The notes beneath the pieces are model-generated. The model ran no database searches. It was not told the origin of the DNA and saw only the letters and a list, made by a program, of their open reading frames with translations. A stretch of 64,000 nucleotides of DNA from JAEUIG01 sp046349775. GTDB lineage: Bacteria > Planctomycetota > Planctomycetia > Planctomycetales > Planctomycetaceae. Location of the stretch: contig JAXMBS010000014.1 of the NCBI GenBank assembly GCA_046349775.1, positions 21,311 through 85,310 of the forward strand, written 5' to 3'. Both the position numbers and the translations under genes were made by a program. Every line of letters begins with the position of its first letter. Positions within the stretch are counted from its first letter, which is position 1. Below are positions 55,194 through 64,000 of the stretch, in pieces.

Positions 55194-57593
55194 TCAGATC
55201 TTGAACCGCGACACCAGTCCCTGCAGGTTGTTGGCCATCTGCGAGAGATCGTTGGCCGCCTGCTTCGAGTTATTGGCACCGTGCGTCGTGGCGTCGGCCC
55301 CTTCCGCCACCTTGGCGATGTTCCGGGCAATCTCGGAAGTGCCGCCGGCGGCTTCATTGACGCTGCGGCCGATCTCACCCGTCGTGGCCGACTGCTCTTC
55401 GACCGCAGCGGCGATCGTGTTGGAGATGTCGTTGATCTGCCCAATGATCGTCGTGATCTCGCTGATCGCCGACACGGAGAGTTGGGTGTCGGCCTGGATC
55501 GCCTCGATCTTCTGGCTGATGTCCTCCGTCGCCTTGGCGGTTTCCTTGGCCAGTTCCTTGACTTCGTTGGCAACGACGGCAAAGCCCTTGCCCGCCTCGC
55601 CCGCCCGCGCCGCTTCGATTGTCGCGTTCAGGGCCAACAGGTTCGTCTGCTCGGCAATCGAGTTGATCACCTTGACGACGTTGCCAATCTCGACGCTGCT
55701 GATGCCGAGCTTCGAGACAGTGGCATTGGTTGCCTCGGCCATCTTCACGGCCTTGAGGGCGACGCCCGACGCCTCCGTGGCGCTCTTGGCGATTTCGCGG
55801 ATTGAGGCGTTCATTTCCTCGATCCCGGCCGCAACTGTCTGAACGTTCCGGCTGACCTGCTCGGACGCCGCCGAGGCCGCCGTCGCCTGGTCGGACGTGC
55901 CTGTCGCATTGTCGCTCATCTCCGAGCTGACGGCCGTCATCTCGGCCGACGCCGCAGCGAGCTTCTCCGCATTTTCGGAGATCGCCGCTACACTGTCGCG
56001 GAGGTCGCTCAACAGCTTCTCGAGACCGGTACCCATCTGTCCCAGGGCGTCGTCCCCGTTCACGGTCACCCGCTGTGTCAGGTCTCCCTTTGCCGCAGAA
56101 TCGACCGTCATGAGCAATGTGTCGACCTTCTGTCGTAAATCCTCAGCCTGCCGCCGCTCGCGCTCCATGTTGTCCTGGATCGTCTTTTCGGACTGGAGTT
56201 TCTCGGTGACGCACTCCCAGTTTACAAGCGTGCCGGCAAAGTTCCCGTCGAGGTCCAGAATCCGGCTGGCCTTGAGGCCAAAGGCCTCCGGTCCGATCTG
56301 AATTGTGCCGTCAAATGGGAAGTTCTTGGCGTCGGCAATTAGCGCGCGCTGGTGCTGCGGCCGCTTGTGGAAGATATCGATCGATTTGCCGAGAATTTCC
56401 TCGGTCCGCACGGGCAGATGCGCCTGCACCTTTTTCAGGAGCTCGACGGCGGCGGGATTGATGTACGTGATGATGTTATTCGCGTCCGCGAATGTAATGC
56501 TGGCGGACATATTGTCCATCATCGCGCGGACCTTTGCGTTGTCTGCGGCCCCACGCTTCTGATCCGTAATGTCGGCCGCATACTTCACGACCTTGAAGGG
56601 CTTGCCATTCCGATCGAGGATCGGGTTGTAAGACGCCTGGATCCAGATCTCTTTCCCTCCCTTGCCCACGCGCTGAAATTCGCCTGCGTCGAATTCGCCA
56701 CGGTTCAGCTTGTCCCAGAAGGCCCGGTAGTCAGCGCTGCGGGCGTATTTTCCAGCCCGCGAACATGCTGTGGTGCTTTGAATCTCCGCCGTGTGTATCC
56801 CATCGCCTTGAGGAAAGGTTACGCTACCGTGATGATTGAGCCGTCCATGTTGAACTCGATGACGGCCACCATCGCCCGGCCCACGGCGGCGAGTGCTGCG
56901 CTTGATCAGCGTCGGCTGTGCCTGAGGACGCGAGAAATCATCAACCAGCCGACCACCGAGAACAGCACAATCGCCCCGCCGCAGGCAACGAGAGCCCATT
57001 TTGCCTGGCGGTCGACGGACCTGATACCCAAACCGCCGCGTCGTTTTCGGAAACGAGCTTGGTCGCCAGCCTCGACGACTTTGTCGATTTCAGCGCGCGA
57101 TGCGCGAGGTAATTTCAGGGCGTAGCGATCCAGCGCAACAGGGTCTTCGCGCGTGGCATCTCCTGACATGCAAGCCGGCAGTAATCGCTCCATACGTCAA
57201 AATCGGACGGCCGGTTCATAGGATGCTGTCAGGAGGTGCTCTTTCAATTCTCCTTCGGGCAGAACTGGTCGCAGTGGTCGTACCGCGTGTCGTACTCCTT
57301 ACGCAGCTCGCGGCAAGCTGCTTGACCAGCGGCTGTAGATCCGCCCGTTCACACCCGACTCGACGTCACCCACGAGCCGCTGCGAAATTGCATGCGGCTC
57401 GATAATCGGGATCGGCGGCGGCAGGATGTCAGCAATCAAATCCTTGCCTTGAATGACCTCGCATGTATTCCGCGTGGTCCGTGCACTTTGGCCGACTACA
57501 GAGTCCGGTTGGCCCAGTAAGCATAACCCAGAAACGACGACAAAACCAATCAAAGTGTACAACTTCGATCGAATGCTGAGACTTGAGTGCCAT
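55194..57593 (-). CDS. Methyl-accepting chemotaxis protein with PAS domains (5' part frameshifted)
   Basis: The 3' two thirds (55194 to about 56780) are one clean frame. Joined, the protein starts at ATG 57593 (MALKSQHSI, then [18 protein letters not shown] as TM1), has a periplasmic segment ([17 protein letters not shown]), a second TM ([21 protein letters not shown]), and then PAS domains ([93 protein letters not shown]). After these comes a HAMP-like segment. The signalling tip [35 protein letters not shown] is fully conserved. At least three frameshifts occur before 56800. It would sense a ligand or redox state and control CheA. Confidence 0.88.
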
Positions 57594-57662
57594 CGCAGCT
57601 ACTTTCGAGTAATCAAGATTCTGTGAGTGGATGATCTTCGTCAAATGAGAGACAGTAACTCT

Positions 57663-58120
57663 TCAATCAGCGCACATTTCAAAGCGCTCGACGTCGAGCA
57701 CAAGAATCAGTTGCTGGTCCAGTTGATGAACGCCCCGAATCAATTGCCGTGTCTGATCGTTCAAAGTCTCGGGTGGCGAATCAAACCGGATCGTCACCGA
57801 TGGTGTGCACGTCACCGATCCGATCGACCGCAGGCTGACCGATTCATCCCTTCGCCGAATACGACGACGTCTTCCACCGGCAGCGTCCCCTCAGCTCGCG
57901 GCTCCAGCCGGAAACATTGCCGCAAGTCGACCGCCGTCACGATTACGCCCCGAGGTTAATCAGGCCGCTGACCGCCGGCGGTGCCAACGGAACATGCGTC
58001 ATTTCCTGAAATCGCAAGCACTTCCTGCACGTTCCGTACGTCAATTCCGACGAACAGATTGCCCAGGAAAACGTGCACAGTTGCAACCGACGGCCATCAG
58101 CAACGTCCTGGCTGATGTAC
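57663..58120 (-). pseudogene. cheW: CheW coupling protein, frameshifted
   Basis: Joined frames read ISQDVADGRRLQLCTF, FVGIDVRNVQEVLRF, QEMTHVPLAPPAVSGLINL, RG-x-IVTAVDLRQCFRLE, GTLPVEDVVVFGEG and a C-terminus TRQLIRGVHQLDQQLILVLDVERFEMCAD before TGA 57663. This is the usual CheW SH3-like fold linking MCP to CheA. Its start codon is unclear; the region about 58118 is likely. It lies directly after the cheA stop at 58142. Confidence 0.72.
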
Positions 58121-58141
58121 CGCCTTGAACTATCGTCGCGG

Positions 58142-60416
58142 CTAAGTCCAGCTTTCAATGATTGTTGCAAGATCGATCAGGTCGGTGACCCGGCCGTCGA
58201 TCACAGTCGCTCCCATTCAGTCCAGGTCGTCGAGTCGTGCGGCTTACCTTGCAACCGGGCCTCGACGGCGTCGATCACCCGGTCGACCACCAACCCGTAC
58301 GACCGGTCGTGGCCGGAATGGACCACCACCTGGGCCAGACGGTGCCGCGGTCCGACGCTGGCGGGATGCCGAAATAGTCTCTAGCCGGATTAACGGCAGG
58401 AGGCCCCGTACTTCGACCAGTTCCTTGCGATCCGAATATTCAATCGCCGACGTGGGAATTCTTCCAGCCGCGCAACCATCGAAATCGGCATCGCAAACCG
58501 CTGCTGATCGCCGACGCCACAGACCAGCACCGATTCCGTGTCGAGCCAGTGACGTCGCCGGACCCGCGTCAACCGTAGCATGCTCCGATTCCTTCGAGAT
58601 CACGCGGGCATATCGGGCCAGTCCCAAGACATCAAGAATGACGGCGACTTTGCCGTCCCCCATAATCGTCGCTCCGCATAAGACTCGATCCCCTTGAGCA
58701 GTTTCCAGCGGCTTGACGACGATTTCTTCCGTGTCCCGACGGCATCCACAACCAGTCCGAACTCATGGCCGTCTGCTCGCAACACCACGATATTGATGAG
58801 TTCCGTCTCGCTGCGATTCCAGGTCGGCTTCGCGCACATTCCCAGCACCTCATTAATGTGAACCAGTGGCAGCAGCTTGCCCCGCAGCCGGTAGACCGGC
58901 GAATCGTAGATCCGCTCGACTCCCTTGCGGGCCCGCTCACCTTCCAGACGCACCAGCTCGACCAGGCTCACCTGTGGAATCGCGTACCGCTCTTCGGCCG
59001 CCTCCAGATCAATGCCGGCACAATTGCCAATGTGAGCGGAATCTTGATCCGCAGCGTCGTTCCCGGCCGCGCACGCTCTGATGTCGAGCGTGCCGCTGAT
59101 CTTTCTCCACGTTCGTCTTCACGACGTCCATGCCGACGCCGCGTCCGGAGACGCTGGTCACCTTCTCGGCGGTGGAGAAACCCGGCAGAAGGATCAGCCG
59201 TATCGCCTCGCGGTCGACATCGCCTCGGCTTGTTCCCGCGAGATCAGGCCCTTCTCGATCGCTTTTTCCCGCACGCGATCGACGTTGATACCCGCCGTCG
59301 TCGCAGATTTCGATGTTGACCTTGCCCCCTTCGTGGAACGACCGCAGCCACAACGTCCTCTTCGGCCGGCTTCCCGCGGCCGCACCTCGGGGCTTCGATG
59401 CCGTGATCGACGCTGTTGCGGACAATGCGTGTCAGCGGATCGCGAATCGCTTCGAGAATGGTCTTGTCCAGTTCCGTGTCCGCACCCTCCATTTTGACCT
59501 GTACCTGTTTATGGCAAGCCTGGCAGGTCCCGGACGACGGCGGCAGCTTGTTCCAGGCGTTGCGGATCGGCTGCATGCGGGTCTTCATGACCTCTTCCTG
59601 CAGCTCGGACGTAATCAGATTCAGCCGCTGCGAGGCCGCGACGACCCGCGTCGTCCGCGTGCTTGCTGAACTTGCAGAATCTGATTTCGGACGAGCACGA
59701 GTTCGCCCACCAGATTCATCAGTTTGTCGAGCAGTCCGACGTCGATACGCCGACCAGCGTCCGCGACGGACCGGGTCGCCCTGGAGCGCCGCTGCCAGAT
59801 TCGTGTTCATGGACCTTCCAGGCGCGCGGGGCTTTGGGCCTTGCTGTAACTTTGGACCTGGCGGCGACGTTCTCCACTTCATAGGCGCTCGTATCTTCGG
59901 CATCATGCGCCGCTTCTGCCCGCGCAGCTGTTTCGACGGATTCCGCCTCGACAACTTCGTCAGCCTGTACGTCGACGGTGGCTTTGGCGGGCGCCGCCTG
60001 GCTCTCCGGTGGGGGGGCGAGGGTTGCCGGCTCTCCCGTTCGCAGCCGCTCCAGGGTCGCGACCAGCCCCTTCAAACTCGTCGTCCCCTTCGCTGCCGAC
60101 TGTCTCACCGTGGCCGAGAATGCTTCGCACCGCATCAACCATCGACAACAGGCCAGTGGCGATGTCGCCGTTCAGCCGCAACTCGCCGTCGCGCAGTTGG
60201 ACCAGCAGGTTTTCCCCAACGTGCGTAACGTGTTCCAACTTGGGAAATGCCAGGAAACCCGACGTCCCCTTGATCGTATGGATCGTGCGGAAGATGCTGG
60301 ACAATCGGTCTCTGATCGTCCGGCACGGTCTCCAGAGACACCAGATCATGGCTCAACTGGTCCAGATTTCAGCTCTCTACCAGAAACTCACGGACGATCT
60401 CGTCGAGGTGTTCCAT
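58142..60416 (-). pseudogene. cheA: Chemotaxis histidine kinase CheA, broken by many frameshifts
   Basis: From ATG 60416 (MEHLDEIVREFLVES) to TAG 58142. Joined parts: HPt domain LSSIFRTIHTIKGTSGFLAFPKLEHVTHVGENLL (phosphorylated His); Pro/Ala-rich linker; dimerisation and kinase core [36 protein letters not shown] (N box), [58 protein letters not shown]; CheW-like domain VYRLRGKLLPLVHINEVLG, GHEFGLVVDAVG, IMGDGKVAVILDVLGLARYA. A second CheW/regulatory unit follows (LVCGVGDQQRFAMPISMVARLEEFP) and the end is GRVTDLIDLATIIESWT. More than ten frame changes occur in 2.3 kb, the densest in the window, yet every functional block is present in order. Confidence 0.82.
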
Positions 60417-61316
60417 GACGGCATCAGAAGCCAAGGGGCGAATCCGAGCCGCTCGTTGTTCGTCACGTGGCGATCGGAACCCCACAGGTATCGTCGCTTT
60501 GCCAGTCTTTCCAAATTGCCAAACCGGCAGACTCGCGTAATGTGCAGCAGGAGGAATTTCGCGCTGACCAGGGCGATTACTCAGAACTTGCGGCCTGAAC
60601 CCGAATGCGCAATATCGCCACGGCCAATGATGCCGTTCATTCCGGTTACGGCAATAAGTCACTACCTGCGAGTCGGGTGCCGCGAGCAGGCCCAGCGAGT
60701 TCGTTGGTGATGCGTGCAGCGGCGACGAATGCGTACTGCGCCGCTGTGGTGCGATTCGCGTCGGTGCGTGACAAGCAGAGCGGCCAGGATGATGGGTCTG
60801 GGTCAAAATGAGGCGGCGGGAATCGAACCCGCAATCGGAATCGACGCGTTTAGACGCTGCTAAAAACAGGTTACGTCATGCGCCACCTGTGGGCGCTGCA
60901 ACGCTGCAATCCATCAGCACTGATCGGCTGGCGAACGTCGCCAATAGACATCGATTTGCACTTGCTCGTTCAGGCTTCTGGCCCGGCGCTTCGACTGCTG
61001 TTCGGGAATCAATTCTGGCAATATCGGGCATCCTTGGCGACGGCGAGTCAATTGGGAGAAAATTTGTCGCTAAGTCGTCCAGTGTGATCACTGTACCGCA
61101 TGCGACTGCAATCGAGTCGAAATCGGCGATCGCTGGACTGGTTCGTCCGGCCCGTGCCGCGAGGACCGTTCCCGAGCTCAAGTCGGGGCTGAACGATCGC
61201 CTGATGCTTGAGCGACCCGGGTCTGGAGAGAAACGGCTCCGACCGACGTCCCTTTGCCGCAAGCCAGGCGGCGATCCTTGACGCCGGCCGGCGCCAGGTG
61301 GCCAATCGATCCGTCA
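60417..61316. other. Gap between cheA and the PEP-CTERM gene; holds a tRNA-like 3' end
   Basis: No protein gene is convincing. The only structured element is the tRNA/tmRNA-like 3' end at 60810-60833. The promoter of the chemotaxis operon should be here, upstream of 60416 on the minus strand, but I cannot pick it. Confidence 0.35.
60810..60870 (-). ncRNA. tRNA or tmRNA-like 3' end (possibly a fragment)
   Basis: On the minus strand, GCGGG-TTCGATT-CCCGC forms a perfect T stem and loop (60833-60817) followed by CGCCTCA, which would be the 3' acceptor strand. No CCA is encoded. Upstream I find no 5' strand TGAGGCG and no normal D or anticodon arm; there is only a small hairpin GCGT-CTAA-ACGC. 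It could be the end of a tmRNA, an indel-damaged tRNA, or an attachment-site remnant. Confidence 0.4.
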
Positions 61317-62298
61317 TCATGCAGAGAGGGTTGTTTTCCTTGTTTTTGCCCGCCAAGCGTAATGCTCCCAACGACAGCATTCCGAGATCAGCAGCGAGAG
61401 GGATGCCGGTTCTGGCACTTCCGGAGATCCATTATCCGGGGTGCCGCACATCTCGGCCTCGGAGTGCGAAATGATGATATCCTCGACCGGGTGGCGCCCG
61501 TTGTGCGCCAAGGCCGACAGCGAGCCTCGTGAAAGGCGATATGAATCGCATTGACGCCAATTGCTGCCGACGTCGACATGTCACCAGTCACGATTTGTTC
61601 ATTAAGGGTGACATCGATTGAACTAACCAGGACGCCAGGTGGCCCCCAGGGGCTGCTGTCGATCGTCAGCCTGGTGTTTGCAGCCGGGGCGAGATCGAGC
61701 AGGAACGCGGTGCCTGGAAAGTACCATCAATAAAGCCTGATTTCCGCCGACGCCATGAACGCCGGCAATCGTGGTGCTGCCGGATGGCGACAACGCACCG
61801 GCCGTTCCAGAGACGGAGGCAAAGTCGACTGGATCAACGTCGCGTCCAGTGACAACAGATTGGAAAGGCTCAGCAAAGCTCCGACGTTGAGGATCGTCGC
61901 GTTCGTACCACCACGGCCGCCAAGGCGGATACTGATCGTGCGCTCCTGCCCCCTCCCATCGACATTCGATTGAGCCGAGACCTGGCAGGCCGGTGTCGAC
62001 ATCGATAATGTCCGTCAATCCGAGCAGCGGAATTCCCAGCACCCCGGTGGCAGCGCCTGGGCGACCAAGCGCTGTCGCCGTAGGCCGCCGGCGCCGCCGT
62101 CCCTGATGCCAGGGGCAGCGGACCCACGCCGACATCAATGACAACCGTGCTGAGCACCTTCACATCCGCATCGACGGACAATCCATATCCGCCGTTGGCC
62201 GCTGAAATGACTCCGGCCGAGGCAGCGCCGCAACGAAACATAGACAGCAAGTGAAGACCGCGCTTAGCGCCACCCAGTACTTTGAGAAGTGTGGACAT
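61317..62298 (-). pseudogene. Choice-of-anchor P family protein with PEP-CTERM signal, frameshifted
   Basis: ATG 62298 gives MSTLLKVLGGAKRGLHLLSM and a signal-like region. Then SVDADVKVLSTVVIDVGVGPLPLASGTAAPAAYGDSA, VLGIPLLGLTDIIDVDTGLPG, QERTISIRLGG, TILNVGALLSLSNLL and VNAIHIAFHEA follow. The end is VEDIIISHSEAEMCGT, then VPEPASLSLL, a hydrophobic stretch (MLSLGALRLA) and basic KTRK. The repeated 'SGTAPxAYxDS' and 'ALHITL..DIIISHSxA' themes are those of choice-of-anchor P proteins, and VPEP-helix-basic is a PEP-CTERM sorting tag. At least four frame changes. Exported and anchored through an exosortase system encoded elsewhere. Confidence 0.7.
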
Positions 62299-62553
62299 GT
62301 CGTGACTTCGTAAAGACATGACAACAGGCACATGCACACACTAGGCCTGAGCAGCGAACGCGTTTCAACGACGTCGCGCTCAAGATTCCGCAAAGCAGGG
62401 TTTTCCTCGGTCGCCGGGAATTGCACAAGGGCACCTCGTGAATCGAAGAGCGCCGCTCCACGCGAGCGAAACAGCAGTGGCGTGCCGTTGCTCGTGCAAT
62501 CGCTGGTTCGGCGGTCCGCTGCACCGCTGTTCGAGTCACTACAGTCAAGAGAA

Positions 62554-64000
62554 TTAGCCAGGATCGAGTCGGACGGCCCTGGCCAGCCCTTCGCTCGTGA
62601 ATGGCTTGGTGAGCAGATCAGTCGCGATCTGACTCTCCGCTTCAGGCTGGTCGGCGAGCGAAGGGTAGCCCGACATCAGCATCGCCGGCAGCTCCGGCCT
62701 GATCTGGTTGGCTGCCTGGACGAGATCCGGTCCGTTCATGTGCGGCATCACCACGTCCGTCAGCAGCAGGTCGACATCGTTTGCGGTTTCCCTGAGAAGA
62801 TCGAGCGCTTCGAAACCGCTGGAACACGAGTGGACGTGGTAGCCGTGGACTTCGAGAATCCGCTGCACCAGGTTTCGCAGCACGTCCTCATCTTCGACGA
62901 CGACGACAGTTTCCGTACCGCGTGGAATTGGAATCGGCTGCTCGTCCGAAGGACGCGACCTGATGCCCACGGGAGCTCGGGGCAGAAAGATCGAAAACCG
63001 TGTTCCCGCTCCGAGTGTGCTTGCGATCTCAATAAATCCGCCGCAGTCGCGCACGATCCCGTAAACCGTCGCCAATCCCAGACCCGTCCCACGATCAACG
63101 TTCTTGGTCGTGAAGAAAGGTTCGAATGCGCGGGCCTGGGTGGTTTCGTCCATCCCGCAGCCGGTATCAGCGACGGTCAAAACCGCGAAATCGCCGGGCC
63201 GCACTTCGGGATAGCTCGAGATTTCCTTCAACCCCAGAAAGGCATTGGCTACCGAGATCGTCAATGTGCCGCCCGCGGGCATTGCGTCCCGCGCATTTGC
63301 GGTCAGGTTCAACATCACTTGCTCAAATTCCACGCGATCCATCCGCACCGGGTGCGTGTCCTGGGCCAGCTGCGCGTCCACCGCGACCGTCTTGCCGGCG
63401 ACCCGCTGCAACATGCGCTGCATTTCGCTGAGGACCTGGGCGGGATACAGGAGCTCGAGTTCGCGCGGCCGTTTGCGACTGAAGGTCAACAATTGTCGCG
63501 TCAGCGACGCCCCCTGTTCTCCGGCTGCCTGAATCTCGTGCAGAGATTCCGCGACGCGGTCTCCCTCAATGTAACCAACCAGCAGTAATTCCACGTTGCC
63601 GAGAATCAAAGTCAACAGATTGTTGAAATCGTGCGCGATGCCTCCAGCCAACAGGCCGATGGCTTCCATTTTCTGCGTCTGCCGGAGGGATTCCTCGGCC
63701 TTCGCCAGGGCCGCCGTCAAGGAGTCCCGGCCGACCAGATGCGCCAACTTGTCGGCGACGGATGTCAGCAGTCGGTTCAATGGCAGTTCATGCGGTCCGC
63801 CCACGTTTCCATAGAAGACCAGGACGGCTTCAATCTGGCTGTGCACCACGACCGGAACTGCGATCGCGTCGTGCTCTTGCGCCAACGCGGAAGACCGCGC
63901 CGCCTGCAGTCGATTCTGCGCCCGCGATGTCACAATCTGTCGAGCCGCGCGAACGCGGCCGGGAAGTCCGCAATCGATCGGAATTTGCCCCTCCGTCTGT
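62554..64000 (-). CDS. Hybrid sensor histidine kinase with C-terminal receiver (5' end outside the window)
   Basis: The frame is open to the window edge. It begins within a GAF-like domain (QIPIDCGLPGRVRAARQIVT, AIAVPVVVHSQIEAVLVFYG), then a coiled linker, then a DHp helix with IGLLAGGIAHDFNNLLTLILG (phospho-His), the ATPase domain (QVMLNLTANARDAMPAGG, VLTVADTGCGMDETTQARAFEPFFTTKNVDRGTGLGLATVYGIV) and a receiver (TVVVVEDEDVLRNLV, DVDLLLTDVVMPHMNGPDLV, DLLTKPFTSEGLARAV). This is the usual hybrid kinase seen in planctomycetes. The signal it senses and its partner are not known. It reads in one frame, unlike its neighbours. Confidence 0.9.
   Translation of the reverse strand, partial: QTEGQIPIDCGLPGRVRAARQIVTSRAQNRLQAARSSALAQEHDAIAVPVVVHSQIEAVLVFYGNVGGPHELPLNRLLTSVADKLAHLVGRDSLTAALAKAEESLRQTQKMEAIGLLAGGIAHDFNNLLTLILGNVELLLVGYIEGDRVAESLHEIQAAGEQGASLTRQLLTFSRKRPRELELLYPAQVLSEMQRMLQRVAGKTVAVDAQLAQDTHPVRMDRVEFEQVMLNLTANARDAMPAGGTLTISVANAFLGLKEISSYPEVRPGDFAVLTVADTGCGMDETTQARAFEPFFTTKNVDRGTGLGLATVYGIVRDCGGFIEIASTLGAGTRFSIFLPRAPVGIRSRPSDEQPIPIPRGTETVVVVEDEDVLRNLVQRILEVHGYHVHSCSSGFEALDLLRETANDVDLLLTDVVMPHMNGPDLVQAANQIRPELPAMLMSGYPSLADQPEAESQIATDLLTKPFTSEGLARAVRLDPG

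Noticed and set aside
60840..60870. CTA in a possible anticodon position of the tRNA-like element, which might suppress the TAG in the methyltransferase
   Set aside because: The stem around it does not pair as an anticodon arm, there is no 5' acceptor half, and the neighbouring gene has TGA, not TAG. A sequence error is simpler.

Overview
The window is G+C-rich chromosomal DNA from a planctomycete, or a close relative in the PVC superphylum. Family content supports this: two DUF1501 proteins, a very large secreted PVC-type haem-binding dehydrogenase with a C-terminal CxxCH domain, a CxPSR sulfatase, a PHP metallohydrolase, a PEP-CTERM anchored protein, and many secreted proteins of unknown role. 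No rRNA, phage, transposase or CRISPR array was found. The only RNA-gene signal is a tRNA/tmRNA-like 3' end near 60.81 kb.

Layout. 1-6 kb: start of a secreted protein, a threonine aldolase and hisD facing away from each other (both heavily frameshifted), a Kelch-like secreted protein, and a glycolate-oxidase-type FAD dehydrogenase. 6-16.8 kb: planctomycete 'secretome' genes (PVC dehydrogenase, DUF1501, PHP hydrolase, sulfatase, small membrane and lipoproteins). 16.9-26.3 kb: B12-binding radical SAM enzyme, MoxR/ChlI-like AAA+ ATPase, a methyltransferase and an M3 peptidase that each carry one in-frame stop, an MFS transporter, and a YhaM-like nuclease. 26.4-30.3 kb: a tightly packed operon (HpaI-type aldolase, SDR, 81-aa protein, AbiEii-like nucleotidyltransferase, DUF1501) in which the small protein and nucleotidyltransferase look like a toxin-antitoxin pair.

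30.4-42.3 kb is the most interesting part: a compact secondary-lipid/polyketide locus. It encodes a megasynthase ordered KS - catalytically dead KS (chain-length-factor-like) - AT - ACP (LGIDSIK motif, as in PUFA synthases) - an embedded C45/penicillin-acyltransferase-like Ntn-hydrolase domain - KR - DH. Translationally coupled to it are an Sfp-type phosphopantetheinyl transferase and a FabL-like enoyl reductase. A membrane fatty-acid hydroxylase overlaps the end of the reductase gene, and an ABC-2 permease follows. Together these could build, reduce, release, hydroxylate and possibly export a lipid. I know of no described synthase with a C45 domain inside the chain.

42.3-49.1 kb: a complete RND efflux system (adaptor, pump, outer-membrane factor). 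50.1-60.4 kb: a chemotaxis operon on the minus strand (cheA, cheW, MCP, receiver protein, HDOD protein, cheB, cheR, cheX, cheY, and a CheX/CheC-like protein). 61.3-64 kb: a choice-of-anchor P/PEP-CTERM protein and a hybrid histidine kinase that runs off the end.

Frameshifts are strongly clustered (about 0.3-3 kb, 5.5 kb, 32.75-33.4 kb, 52.4-60.4 kb, 61.3-62.3 kb), while genes of 3-5 kb elsewhere are intact. Patchy consensus quality explains this better than gene decay, because genes such as hisD and cheA still show every family motif once the frames are joined. Genes marked 'pseudogene' below should be read as 'broken in this sequence'.
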